64,000 nucleotides of DNA from Diphasiastrum complanatum (GCA_029204225.1 CM055097.1:38371106-38435105), one strand, 5' to 3'. Positions 33,577 through 45,371 are shown, counted from the first letter of the stretch. Numbers and translations are program-made. Notes: generated by a model from the letters alone, not told the origin.

Positions 33577-33828
33577 TTGATCAAATGTGACAACATATTG
33601 GCACAAGCTCTTGCAAACAATCCTATTTTTCATGCAAGAAGCAAGCATATAGAAGTGGCACACCATTTTGTAAGGGCAAAGCTTATTGGAGGTGAAATCA
33701 ACTTAGAACATGTCGACACATCTTCATGTATTGCTGAGCTGCTCACAAAGCCACTTTGCAAAAGTGTCTTCTCAAAGCATAGGTCTAATATTGGTCTTAT
33801 CTTAAGATCGATGCTTGATCCACATTAG
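33577..33828 (+). pseudogene. RNase H C-terminal tail of copia K
   Basis: IKCDNILAQALANNPIFHAR, then SKHIEVAHHFVRAKLIGGEI and CIAELLTKPL match the end of copia RNase H (compare CDNLSAQSLASNPVFHARSK in D). It retains the third catalytic Asp only. About 900 codons of pol between gag and this point are deleted. Confidence 0.88.
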
Positions 33829-33846
33829 ATACATTTCTAGGAGGAG

Positions 33847-34460
33847 TGTCAAAATATTGGAAAAGTCTATCTAATGTTGTGAATAGGAGTCCTAAAAATG
33901 CCAAAGATGAATTAAGCTCTTTTGGCTTAGTAAAGACCCATCTTAGAATAAAATATTCAAGGTAGGTAGAAGTATAAACTCGAGCTACCATAGGAATTGC
34001 CATTTGTACTTTACATGCCACATTTACTGCATGAAAAGACTAGGTGGCACAATTAGACATAGTGAGGTGGCTTGAATAAGTCTAGATAGCTTGAGAGGTG
34101 GATTCACAACTCCAATTCAACTCAAAAAAGGAAAGGAGTCCATGGATCTATATATATGTGATGTACTCTCATTGAGAAGATCATGAAATTTGTGTGAATT
34201 GTAAATTTGGAGACAAGCTCTTTGTGCCCTCTCTCTCTACACGAGTTTTGTACTTTCTATTTTCTCTCTCTAGCTGAGTTGAGACATTTATGATGCTTAG
34301 TCTTATGTTTTGTTGACAGATCTTGCTTGTAACACAATAATATTTCTTGTATGATCAGCTTTCCTATTGACAACTAATGCTAGTCTGATCTTTATGGTAT
34401 TATTGGGCTTAGGAGATCAAAAATACATGTGTAGGGCGTCCCACACGTATGAATTCAGCA
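33847..34460 (+). repeat. 3' LTR of copia K
   Basis: The 614-bp LTR begins TGTCAAAATATTGG after a purine-rich AGGAGGAG. Base differences from the 5' LTR are visible from the start (for example ATTGGAAAAGTC against ATTGAAAAAATC). The palindrome half-site near its end reads CACACGTATG instead of CACACGTGTG. Confidence 0.92.
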
Positions 34461-34710
34461 ATATTTACAACCAGTAATGGAAAAACCATTGCATCAAGGA
34501 CTGACATCCCTTGTTTGTAGAAAGGAGAGTGAAGAAAGCTTGATTAGGGGATCAATGGTATTAGCTACTATTGTTGGGTATACATGGCCTACAACTAATG
34601 AGCAACAAGTTTTAACACATGTTCATGAATTAATGGAAAAATTCCACAGAGAAAGATGCCTTTCAAGACAATTTTTTTTGGGAAACATTGATGTACTCTA
34701 TTTTAAATGA
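34461..34710 (+). pseudogene. Host-gene fragment, part 2 (after copia K)
   Basis: Directly after the TSD the reading frame of the NIF/HAD fragment continues (QPVMEKPLHQGLTSLVCRKE, then TWPTTNEQQVLTHVHELMEK) to a TGA near 34708. It adjoins the phosphatase fragment across the insertion, and the frame is kept once the duplicated bases are counted once. This part is not itself a recognised domain; it may be the C-terminal extension of the same protein. Confidence 0.5.
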
Positions 34711-36156
34711 TTTTTGAATGCCAGATGAGATTTTCTGAGAAATGAGACATTTATTTGAATATTAAAATGTTGTAGCAATGTGTATTTGAAGTTATCTGGT
34801 TTTGTGTAGTGCATGATTGATATTTTCTGTGCACAATATAATTAACAACTTATATCACAAATAAACACAATACTTTCAAAATCGTGTTCTTTTGGACTTG
34901 TAAAGATTGCATGAATTTCGTTTGAGTGATGTGGAGGAATTTTAGGCTAATCTTCAATATTTCTATTTTCGAGACAAAATCAACGGGCTCCATGTTCAGG
35001 ATTCATTAAATTGTTAGATAGTTGTCTATTGGTCTAGTGGAACCAATCTCTTTGGGTTACTTGGTATTGAATTCCACTTTTTGTTGTCACCCATTGTGGT
35101 CATTGTTGTTAATACATCAATTGCTTTTTGTTTTGCTCTCGAAGAGATTAAATATTGTAGAATGCAAAATTCACAGAAAGTACAATATAAAGAAATAACT
35201 ATCTCGAAGAACAATGAATGTTGTTTAGAATGTTGTTGCAAGTATTGAATGTTGTGGTCTATTCTGTGTTTGTAGATGCATGAATCTAAAATAACAAGTG
35301 ATCAATTTGACCAACATAGAAAAATCAATAGGATTCTATGCCAAAAGTAATAAAAGAGTTCTAGAGTCATCAACTTTTGGGTATTGTTTTGATTTTGAAT
35401 TTTATTTCAGCAAATTTTGCTAATCAATTAAATTTGATGTATATAAAATGAGACTACAAATAGTCTCAATTTATTTGGATTTGTCTTTCTTGTGATAGGT
35501 CACATAACAACAATACAAGATCAAAAGACATGTCACTAGCCCTCTATCATCATGCCAAATGTAAAGGCCTACACTACCTCAAGTTAAGTCAAAGCTACTT
35601 GTGGCCTAATCACCTAACATGTGTACAAGCGGTATTTTTGGCAACCTACCTCCCTCATCATTTGAATTTGAATTTGCGAGGGATCCCAATTTTATTCACT
35701 AACTTGACTATTAAGCCCTACAATATTTCATTCCCTCTATTTGGCCTAAAGTCTATTGTTAAGTTGTAAACAATAAACTACATGACATTCCATGAATTTT
35801 CAATGATGGATTGAGTAGAAAAATAGTATAGTTTGAAGACCTATTGTATTGATTGAGAATGTTTTGTGAAATGGCAAACCTTGTTATATGTGCACATAAT
35901 GAATGCAACATTTTGACCTTTTGAATGCAACATAATGTCTACCTTTTGACCACACAACATGATATTTTTTATGTACTTGTACCCTATTTTTAAAGGTTTT
36001 AATGCGTAGTTTTAATCCAATCAAGCTTTTGAATGTGTGTGCATGGTTCATAATTCAACCGATATCTGACATTTGCTAGTGACAATTTGTTGTAGAATAG
36101 CAAGGCAATAAATTTCTATCAACAACTCTGACAAAAATAATGCCACACCACCATCA
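34711..36156. other. AT-rich stretch without recognised features
   Basis: No coding or repeat structure that I can name is present. It may hold 3' flank of the host-gene remnant. The last five bases, CATCA at 36152-36156, are the target duplicated by element L. Confidence 0.4.
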
Positions 36157-36988
36157 TGTGAAAAATGCAAAAATAAGCCTGGTAGAGGCCAAAAATCTTG
36201 TATATAGATGATTACACATGTGTGGAGCCTGTTCCCACGTGTGAAAATAATGTACTTGTCATGTACCATAATCATATAGGTTGTACATATGATTTAATTC
36301 AAGTTCTAGTGGCTAAAAAGGCCAAAAACTAGTTTTCTAGACATATGACACATGGCATCAATCTATTGATTGCATGAGCCACATCCTTTGGTTAGGTGTC
36401 ATATCACATGTGTAGAGGACAGCTCACATGTGTGGAATAAGCTTCAGTAGGCAAATTTTGACTTCTAAAAGATTTGCAAGTAGATCTCCATATAGAAGGA
36501 AAATGGACCAAAAGTGCTCAAAATAGAAGGTTTTGTCCACGTGTCAATTTTACATGATGAATCATCATATGACAAAGCACTTTCACACATGTGGGATCAA
36601 AGGGATGATCAGTACCACGAGATCCCACTTATTGTATATATAGAGCCACATTTGGCCATAATCAATGTGAGACACCAATCTTGGTTTTGAAAGCAATTTT
36701 GAGTGATTCTCTCCATTTGTCTACATTTGTTTTGATTGTTTTGAGGTTCTATCAATGTGTACTTGATTTTCAGGTTGGAGTCTGTACTCAGACAGTTTTT
36801 CACACGTGTGAAACCATAAATTACACTTACCTTCAATTAATGATTGTTCTTGTTAGGATTTTGTGTCTAGAATTGATCTAGATTGATCTTAATCTGAAGG
36901 AGATTGATAGATCAAGTAATCTGACAACCAATTCCTCTTGAGGATCAGATTAGGATCCACTCTTGGTCCTTTTTGTACTTTTTTCACA
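36157..36988 (+). repeat. 5' LTR of element L
   Basis: The LTR is 832 bp, TGTGAAAAATGC ... TTTTTTCACA. It contains the two-part module at 36214-36246, a TATATATA box at 36635-36642 and the perfect palindrome TTCACACGTGTGAA at 36799-36812. Its ends (TGTGAAAAA / TTTTTCACA) match those of copia D although the bodies differ. Confidence 0.93.
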
Positions 36989-37001
36989 TGGTATTAGAGC
37001 C
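36989..37001 (+). other. Primer-binding site, tRNA-iMet type (element L)
   Basis: TGGTATTAGAGCC, one mismatch from the initiator Met complement, starts at the first base after the LTR. Bases 37002-38583 form a leader without supported coding sequence. Confidence 0.85.
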
Positions 37002-38583
37002 AAGTACAAGATTTTTTGTTGAAATTGATAGGGTTAATCCAAAGCAAAGCCAAAATTAGCAGTTTTTTGGAAACTAGTCAAATTTTGTGTAGTGTGTTGG
37101 ATTTGATAGCTATCCTCAAAATTTTTGGTCCAGATCTTGTTGTGGTCTGTAGGAACCCTTTTCACAGGTGTGAGGCCGTACAGCTCCGGTTTTGGCTGAG
37201 AAAATTAAAAAATTTGTAGAATTTGACTCACATACCCAATTTGAGTGATTTTTGGTGCAAAATCAAGCATTTTCTATAGAGAATCTAATACCTTGATTAG
37301 TTCTTGGATTAGATCAGCCAAGAAATTAAATTTGAAGCTTGAATTAGGTGCATTAATTGATTATGTCTGAGTTTTTGAGTGCATGTTGAAGTTGAGAGAG
37401 ATTTTGCTAAAAATCATAGATTGAGTGATATGCAAGGTGAGAGGTTGAAATCCATTGTATTATCACTCTAGATTTGTTCAAGAGTGATAGGGTCAAGTTT
37501 AGAAGCATCAATTTGCTAGAAAACATCCTTGGATCTGTCCTCCAAGTGAAACCTTTGAGAGTTTCTAGTGCATATAGAGCATCTATGCAAATCTTTTGTA
37601 GAATTTGACATAGATTGGCTTCAATTGAGAGTTCTAGAAAAGGGATTGAGATCCAAGTCACATTGTTCAACCCTACTCAATTTGTTTGAGTGATTGTAAG
37701 GTTTTAAAAGAGTCATTAAGGTGTCTATGGCAAATGTGTAGAGAGAGATCCAATTTTCTAAGAGTTCCTTCCTTTGTAGAAGGCAAGATCTAGAAGCTCA
37801 TTTTGTGTTGTTATTGGTGGAGAATTTGTATTCTCCTAGGTGATCAAATCTTTCTAAGTGGCATTACCTCTTCGAAGCACAATATCTTAGTGAGAAAAAT
37901 CACAACTTTTGATTTTGAATTTCATTCCAAGTCTTAAAAAGTAGAGTAATTGGTGGAATCCAATAGGAGTGATTGAATTCAATTTATTGAGCAAAAATTG
38001 ACATATTATGTATGAAACTCAAATTCTATTCAACTTTCTTTATGAGAGTGTGAGGGTCAATTTGAGATCCCATTAGATGTCTAGAATGAGGAGGAGTCCA
38101 TATTTGACTATTCATGCATGGTTGAGATCTTTGTGAATCTCTAGTTGTCTAATTTTTTAAGCTTTGTGAAAAGTTGGTGGTATAGTTTGTTGTCAAACCA
38201 AATCAAATTCATTCTTAATCTCAAGTGTGAGATTATTTGGGTCAAGAGTGAGTCCAGAAGAAGTGATTAAGTTTGATTTTCATGTATTTGAAACAAAACC
38301 CATCTTTTGTTCAAGAATCTCAAGTGTTGAGAGAACTAGTCAAGTGAAAAGGAAAATCTAGTTGTCAAATATTTTTCATATCCATTTCAACTTTCAAAAG
38401 AAAGAGTCATTGGTATTTGATGAGTCCAATAGGAGATTGGATCTGATTTCTTTTGTGATTTGACTCAAAGATTGTGTGCTTTTGTCTTAGTGATCAAAGC
38501 AAAGTTTCCAAGTGACTAGTCATTAGTGTGAAGATTGATTCTTAGGTTTGTGAGCTAGATCTTTTGTAGATCATTCTAGATTA

Positions 38584-38784
38584 TTGAAGATGTTCAAATC
38601 TAGTCTCTTGAAAGTCACAAATTACATTTGTAGAATCATATCACAGATTTTTATTCACATGGCATCAATAGGTGGCATCCTGTTGAAGGAAAGAAAGGAT
38701 CCTAAGTGCAACCTTTGTGGCAAGGGAGGATATATTTTCTCAAGATGCTACAAAAAGAAGACCAATCCATCCAAGGAAAACTAA
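38584..38784 (+). pseudogene. gag zinc-knuckle trace in element L
   Basis: The frame has CNLCGKGGYIFSRC, a CX2CX4HX4C knuckle with the His replaced by Tyr, followed by a Lys-rich segment, as in copia nucleocapsids. No upstream gag domain is seen. It is the only trace of standard retroelement coding in L. Confidence 0.6.
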
Positions 38785-39020
38785 AGCAAGGGGGCCGAGG
38801 TGAAGGATGGAGCTTCAAGTTCAAAATGCAAATACAAGAAGGACAAGTCCAAGGAAAGGTGAATGAGGCTTGGAGTCTCACAAGGACTTGCAAGATTTGT
38901 CTTCAAGAGTCCATCACAACACATGTCAAATCTTTTGAAATTTTTCATTTACAAGTGCATTGTTTGGTTCAAGATGCAAAGATAGATGTCACTTTCATGA
39001 AAGTAACTTAGATTTATTTT

Positions 39021-39518
39021 ATGTCCTTGGAAAGTATTTTGCTTGGAACTTTATATAAGTTCAAACTTATTGTTATTATCCAAGAGAAATCAATAAAGAA
39101 TAAGGAGCAATCACAAAATGAAAATAGTTTCATTTATGCTCTCATGTCAACTTATGAAATTTGCTTTGAAGAGATTTTTGTATCTCAAAGGTGGAGTAAC
39201 GCCATACTAGTTGAGTATGAAGTCTCTCTTGAGAACATAGATGATGCTCTTAAAATTTTGAAATTGATTTTAAATCAATTAGAAAGCAAATGGTTATTTC
39301 ATCAAATGTATGCTCTTGAGTCATGTAAGAGCAAAAGTGATTTGTTCACTCATAGTTTGAAAATTTGTATTGAGGCAAATTGTAAACTCTTTATGAGAGT
39401 AAGTGAATCATCTTCTAAAGACACTTATCTCCATAATGAAGAATTTAGCCTCATTGGATCTGAGATTAGCATGGTAAACAAGCATGAAGATATGATGCAA
39501 AACACTTTGTTATTATAG
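39021..39518 (+). CDS. Unrecognised 165-codon open frame of element L
   Basis: I do not recognise the protein. The first codon in the frame with ATG is at 39021 (SLESILLGTLYKFKLIVIIQ). The middle is helical (DDALKILKLILNQLESKW). It has Cys residues but no clear metal motif. It could be a decayed gag tail, a captured host segment or an unselected frame. It ends at a TAG, two bases before the next open piece (39520-39780, KVKHLHEIWKESISKMLGWC), and the tail of that piece runs towards the polypurine tract. Confidence 0.3.
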   Translation: MSLESILLGTLYKFKLIVIIQEKSIKNKEQSQNENSFIYALMSTYEICFEEIFVSQRWSNAILVEYEVSLENIDDALKILKLILNQLESKWLFHQMYALESCKSKSDLFTHSLKICIEANCKLFMRVSESSSKDTYLHNEEFSLIGSEISMVNKHEDMMQNTLLL

Positions 39519-39911
39519 CATGCATAGTCTTGCCAATTTGGATAAGTCTAATTCTCTAGATCATGGTAACATGATGTTAGATCTTTGTGATCCTAATAAG
39601 TCAAGAAGAAATCTTTATTTTCTCATGGAGGAGCATGCACATGAAGAAGGAGAAAGCCTCAAAGTCAAGCATCTACATGAAATTTGGAAGGAATCAATTT
39701 CGAAGATGCTAGGATGGTGCAAAGCTCTCAAGCTCATCAAAGATGTCAACATCAAAGAAGCACTATCATGGATATGGTGATTTTAGATCAACATCAAGCT
39801 CATTGGCTGATCTTCACACCTTTTGAACCAGCAAAGACCAATTCAGCCCAGGGAGTCAAGTTCAAGATCATCATGTTTTCCATCAAGCTAGATTTACCAA
39901 GCTAGATTTTT

Positions 39912-39920
39912 GAGGAGGAG
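39912..39920 (+). other. Polypurine tract of element L
   Basis: GAGGAGGAG immediately precedes the 3' LTR, the place of the plus-strand primer. Confidence 0.8.
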
Positions 39921-40752
39921 TGTGAAAAATGCAAAAATAAGCTTGGTAGAGGCCAAAAATCTTGTATATAGATGATTACACATGTGTGGAGCCTTTTCCC
40001 ACGTGTGAAAATAATGTACTTGTCATGTACCATAATCATATAGGTTGTACATATGATTTAATTCAAGTTCTAGTGGCTAAAAAGGACAAAAACTAGTTTT
40101 CTAGACATATGACACATGGCATCAATCTATTGATTGCATGAGCCACATCCTTTGGTTAGGTGTCATATCACATGTGTAGAGGACAGCTCACATGTGTGGA
40201 GTAAGCTGAAGTAGGCGAATTTTGACTTCTAGAAGATTTGCAAGTAGATCTCCATATAGAAGGAAAATGGACCAAAAGTGCGCAAAATAGAACGTTTTGT
40301 CCAAGTGTCAGTTTTGCATGATGAATCATCATATGACAAAGCACCTTCACACATGTGGGATCAAAGGGATGATCAGTACCACGAGCTCCCACTTATTGTA
40401 TATATAGAACCACATTTGGCCATAATCAATGTGAGACACCAATCTTGGTTTTGAAAGCAATTTTGAGTGATTCTCTCCATTTGTCTACATTTGTTTTGAT
40501 TGTTTTGAGGTTCTATCAATGTGTACTTGATTTTCAGGTTGGAGTCTGTACTCAGACAGTGTTTCACACGTGTGAAACCATAAAGTACACTTACCTTCAA
40601 TTAATGATTGTTCTTGTTAGGATTTTGTGTCTAGAATTGATCTAGATTGATCTTAATCTGAAGGAGATTGATAGATCAAGTAATCTGACAACCAATCCCT
40701 CTTGAGGATCAGATTAGGATCCACTCTTGGTCCTTTTTGAACTTTTTCCACA
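39921..40752 (+). repeat. 3' LTR of element L
   Basis: The LTR is 832 bp, the same length as the 5' copy, with a limited number of base changes (for example GCCTTTTCCC against GCCTGTTCCC in the module at 39978-40010, and TTTTTCCACA at the end). The palindrome is at 40563-40576 and the TATA near 40399. The changes place its age between K and D, or near K. Confidence 0.92.
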
Positions 40753-40757
40753 CATCA

Positions 40758-43406
40758 TTGGCACCAATCAGGCATTGTCTTATTCTAATTCAACATCAAT
40801 GATGCATGCATGAGTGATATTTGAGAATATGCTCATGGATTTGGTCAAGCATTGGAAGCCTATGGATATAAGTCTATCAAATACTGTTTTCCATTTTTGC
40901 GGTCTACAATCATTTAATCAAGTGCATCAACATTTTGAGCAAAATTTGAATCTATCTACTTTTTGACTGATAAGGAGTTGAGTTGCTACCTTTAATATGA
41001 ACCAAGTTGATTTGTGATCAAGGTAAGTATTCAACTACATCACTATTATGAATAGCACCTTTTGTTCATAGTTTTTCAAGAACAATTGTAATGTATAATA
41101 TGTTAGATGAACTTGACTATGAGTAGCATGTTGTAATTATAATGCCAAGTCCACTTCAGCATTTGCATTATATATAGAAAAAGGCTTAGCATACAAGCAC
41201 CCTTGACAAAATGCTAGACTCAAAGCTTTTGCCTTTGACTATATGGTTGTTGAGTTGCATACTTTATGCTACTTTTACTTTTGTTCAACCATCTAGTTGT
41301 TTAATTCACATTATTTCATGGTGTGTGTTTACAATGACCAAATGTTATCTATAATCTATGACTTCTCCTTTATGTCTATATTTCTTTCATGTTATCATGA
41401 ATTTCATAGCCCACTGACATCATCATTATGACAATAACAAGTTCAATTTGTATATGTGCCTCTTGGACGTTATGCATATTCTTGCTCACCTAATTTTGAT
41501 AGGGTTCTAAGTATGATAATATTTCTAGTTTTTATTTGTAGATAAGAATTCTACTAAAGCTTGCAAATGATTAAAGTATGTTCATTATACCCAAGCACCA
41601 ACTCTTTTACCATAACCTCAAATAGACTTTCAATTTTAAAAGAGATAAACTTTATCGATCACTATGTTATCATATTTGCATTTTGATACTTGTGGCCATC
41701 AAGCATATGTCATTAACATCTTTATTGTTATACAAGTCTTCAACAAATTTAAAGTGCAAATTGCTTGAACCTCACTCTTGAGAGTTTACCAAGAGATAAA
41801 GTTTGTGACACTCTACTTGCAAAGAATAGAAAACTTTTTACATTATTCACATTTAGACTAAAGATTCAATAAGATAGCCTCTAAGGTCAAGGGCCTCAAA
41901 GGCGAAGAATCAACATGGCCCTATAGAAAAACCTTCAACAGTTGGCCAAGAAGCCACAACAACAGGCCCCAAAGGGTAACCTTCAACTTTCGACCAAGAT
42001 ACAACATGTCCTTAAGGGTGATTTTCATCTTTCATCCAAGTAGGAAGAAAAAAATGTGTTGAAGGATAGTCTTCAATTTTTGTCATGGTTAGCTATTATG
42101 TTGTGCTTTATGAAAGAGATTTTATTCTAGTTATTAGATGAATTATATGTTTTTTATTATGAGAGTTTCACATATAAAGTGGCAAGGTGTTTTTTAAACA
42201 AATTCCATGTTTTATACAATTACTCATAATGCTCCTAGTGCATAAGCTGAAGTTTTGAAAGAGTCAGGCTCAAGTTAACACGTGCACAAAGCAAAGCATA
42301 TCATAGGATTGGTTTGTTGTAATTCATTCAATATATAGATTTTATGACCATTTGGAAACTTTGCACACGTATTTTTAAGAAGAAAATACATCATCTTGAG
42401 TATCTTAGAGCACACACAATAAATTCATAAAAGGGATACTTCATAAGACTAGCAACTTACTGAAAGTTATACAATGGTTGTGCTTTTTCTTTGATAAACG
42501 ACAAGAAGAAGTTAATGCATGACAAACTTTTACTATTTAATGAGAAAATGCTGACTATCAAAATGTGCATTTAGAAATGTATATCTTGGATTTTTTAACC
42601 CTTTGATAGAACTTTTTTAAAGTAAATCACATTGGCCTATATCATTTTAACAATTGGGCATATCTTGACATAAGTCAAAATGCACATTTTTATTTTAAAA
42701 TTTTTTTTGGCATCTATATGTCAAATTTTAAGATAGAAAGACACTTCAAAAGAGGACGCTATCAAACCATGATTTTAAGCAATCACGTGCAAAATTTTGG
42801 ATGTCTTGATTAAATAATAGATGACGAGGCAAGCTAAGTAAGACAAGTCTTGTGCTTGTATCCACCCAATCCAATTTGTGCCCATTGATCAACCCTTTAT
42901 TGGAATGGATGTTCGAAGCAAGCTAGAGAAGGGGACAATCTTTTTGAGAGTTAATCCTTTTAAGAGAGAAAAAAATACATGCTATTTAGCTTTTAAAAGC
43001 AATTAATCATTAGAAGACTTGCATACTGATCCAACTACTTATCCATACCAAATTTAACTTACTCACAAAAAGTCATGGTAACTAGAGGACATGTATTTGT
43101 GTTAATTACTAATAAAATTATACAAAACCTTAGCAATAGGACATTACCAAATGCCAATAGTGTTGGGGTCAAATTGTCACCAAGTATTCTAATGCATAGC
43201 ATGTGCGACACTTTCATAAGTGGTTCCAATGGAACTAATTTTAATAACCTCTAAAGAAAAAAGTTAGGTGTTGAACATTTTTTCATTAGCTTATTGAAGT
43301 AGCTTGTCGAACATAAAAGTTCTCTTGTTGAACATTGCCAAGCTATGTTGTGTACAATCATTTTGGTCATAGATATTGATATTTCATCTTATTCAAAACT
43401 TTTACA
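40758..43406. other. AT-rich stretch without genes
   Basis: No open frame above 60 codons and no recognised domain is present. The right end (up to 43406, ...TTTTACA) may be a decayed LTR, because a primer-site-like sequence follows it. A TGTTGGGG at about 43160 could be its start, but this is a guess. Confidence 0.4.
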
Positions 43407-43418
43407 TGGTATTAGAGC
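43407..43418 (+). other. Primer-binding-site-like sequence, tRNA-iMet type
   Basis: TGGTATTAGAGC follows an ACA that could end an LTR. No gag follows: bases 43419-44200 hold no recognised coding sequence. It is probably the remains of an old copia leader. Confidence 0.4.
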
Positions 43419-44536
43419 TTAAATCTAACCACTTATCAATTTTGAAAACATTTTATTCATGTTTATATCAAGTTTGGAGGGTGCTAGTGCTTTAGTAACC
43501 TTTTGGTGAAGCTAGTCACCAAGAATCTATTAAGACATAAAAGATTCAATTAGAAAAACATGGATGATCTATGATAATCTAAAATTTAAGTTTCAAAATG
43601 TTAGGGATATGTTCTTTTTTATCACATATGTAGCTAATTTTGACATTCATGAGAAGATTTGATATCAAAGCATTAAAATCAATTTGGATCTCTGTTTGTA
43701 GGTTTGTAACTATCTAGTAATTATCTCAAGAAATCTTTCAAACTTTGGTGTATATTTGGTATAATAATATCGAGCTTCTATCAAAGCTTCATGAACATTG
43801 TCATTGTTTCTAGCAACTAGTTTTGGCATTGGTGGAGGGTTTGATGTCAAATTTTCAAGACCTATTTTGGTCTCTTATATTCTTGTTTTTAAGTTTTGAT
43901 TAAGAAGTAAAATGGTGTTTGTAAACACTTTCTTATTTCTAACATTACTCCATGAAATTTTTCTTCTATATATTTATTACTTTGTTATTTTTAGAGTATT
44001 TGACTATTAAAACAAAATTGCTCCTTTTGCATTGAATGCCCTTCAAAATAAAATAGCCGGAAGTAGAAAATAAGTTGCGAGGGCTGTGGCATCCTGCGAG
44101 CATAAGCCCATAGCCCAATGAGCACTTGTAAAATAATATATTTTAAATAAACTAGACTTTGGGCCATGTAATAAGTTAACTAAGTTTGTTAAGTTTTGTT
44201 AAGTAGTCAAAGTCAAAATGGTGGTAGGTGTGTTGTGCTTCTTTGTGCACCATAGATTAGAGTGTGTTTCTTTTGAAGGGCTAGGATTTCAATCCTACCT
44301 TCTTGAAGTAGCCAATAGAAACCAAGGGCCAAGGGTTTTCCCAAAGATAAAAAGGCACATGCTAATAGAGAGGAGGAAACTCTACCATTTTGGTGAATCA
44401 AGCATCCACATTGTGTTATTGCTTTGTGTCTTATGCTCTTTTGCTTGTAGTTGCTATTTCTCTTTGATTTGCTATTCATTGTCTATGATAGTTTATTAAG
44501 CTCCTCCATTTGATGCATGCAATAGCTAATGAGTGC

Positions 44537-44637
<101 letters not shown>

Positions 44638-44829
44638 TTTCACCACTACCAAGGATGATGTATGTAGTCAATGTGGGTTTGTCCTAGAGTTAGAGTGGGA
44701 TAGAGTTAGTTTGAGTTAAAATGCAACTAAGCAAGTAAATAATCATAGTTAGAATACCTATCCTTGTGGTTCTAACCCCTTTTTGACTGGCGGAGGGCTG
44801 CTCACTACCTATTGCCACACCCTATAATA

Positions 44830-44850
44830 ATGGCACCATTTCTGGGAATA
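44830..44850 (+). other. Primer-binding-site-like sequence, tRNA-Asp type
   Basis: TGGCACCATTTCTGGGAATAG resembles the tRNA-Asp complement with several changes. The segment before it (about 43980-44828, including the CT run and an ATAAAAAGG box near 44347) may be the LTR. A short charged frame after it (45006-45160) may be a gag start of an Athila/Tat element. Confidence 0.45.
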
Positions 44851-45167
44851 GGCCTTTACTAGCTAGTTTAGGTGTCATTTTAGTTATTTTTGTCTATTTT
44901 AGTGTGTTTTAGGTGCTTTTTGGATAGTATAGACTTGTTTTTGCCTGTTTTTGTATGGTTGATCTATAAAAGATATAGTCTCAACTTGATGGAAAGATTA
45001 AAGTCTTGGAAGAATTCATGGTAAAGCGAACAAAGGACCTGAAAAGTTTGCAAAGACTTTTCCTACCTCGCAAAAATGTCTGGTGTTCAACAGGCAATCT
45101 ATCATGTGCCAATCTTAGCATTCAAACATCTAATCCATTCATTAAACATCAAATTACACTGAAACTA

Positions 45168-45371
45168 CAAGAAATCAAGAAAGTAGTCAAAATTCAAGAA
45201 ACTAACTAAATGTAACAAAACTTCACCAAAATGGGTAAAGATAGAGTCCATTATTCATTATTATTGATCGTTCACAAGATTAGGCCTGAAACTAGAGCAT
45301 GATCATAGCTCTCATGTGATTGTAGGCACATGAACCATCAATACTATCAAGAAAGCTCTCAAAGAGAAGCT
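45168..45371. repeat. Direct repeat, copy 1
   Basis: About 205 bases nearly identical to 46932-47140. On the minus strand it includes the last codons of the gag pseudogene and the bases after its stop. The two copies flank that gag. See the findings. Confidence 0.85.

Larger units (their letters stand above)
31503..34460 (+). mobile_element. Non-autonomous copia element K
   Basis: The element is 2958 bp with LTRs of 615 and 614 bp (TGTCAAAATATTG ... GAATTCAGCA). A tRNA-iMet primer site is at 32118 and a near-perfect 5-bp duplication (GTATT 31498-31502 / ATATT 34461-34465). Inside are gag and the last part of RNase H only. The LTRs differ at a scatter of positions, so K is older than D. It interrupts the NIF/HAD fragment. 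Confidence 0.93.
36157..40752 (+). mobile_element. Non-autonomous LTR retrotransposon L
   Basis: The element is 4596 bp, with two LTRs of 832 bp each, TSD CATCA (36152-36156 and 40753-40757), a tRNA-iMet-type primer site at 36989 and a GAGGAGGAG polypurine tract at 39912-39920. The 2.9-kb interior has no protease, integrase, RT or RNase H. It has a zinc-knuckle-like gag trace and an unrelated open frame. LTR layout and the iMet primer suggest copia relatives supply its proteins. Confidence 0.93.

Noticed and set aside
35026-36275. Several 66-79-codon open frames as small host genes
   Set aside because: No domain, no splice support and no codon pattern is seen. They are expected by chance in DNA of this length and composition.
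43160-43406. A complete short LTR before the primer-like site
   Set aside because: A TGTTG start and ACA end can be chosen, but there is no second copy in the window and no TSD, so I list only the primer-like site.
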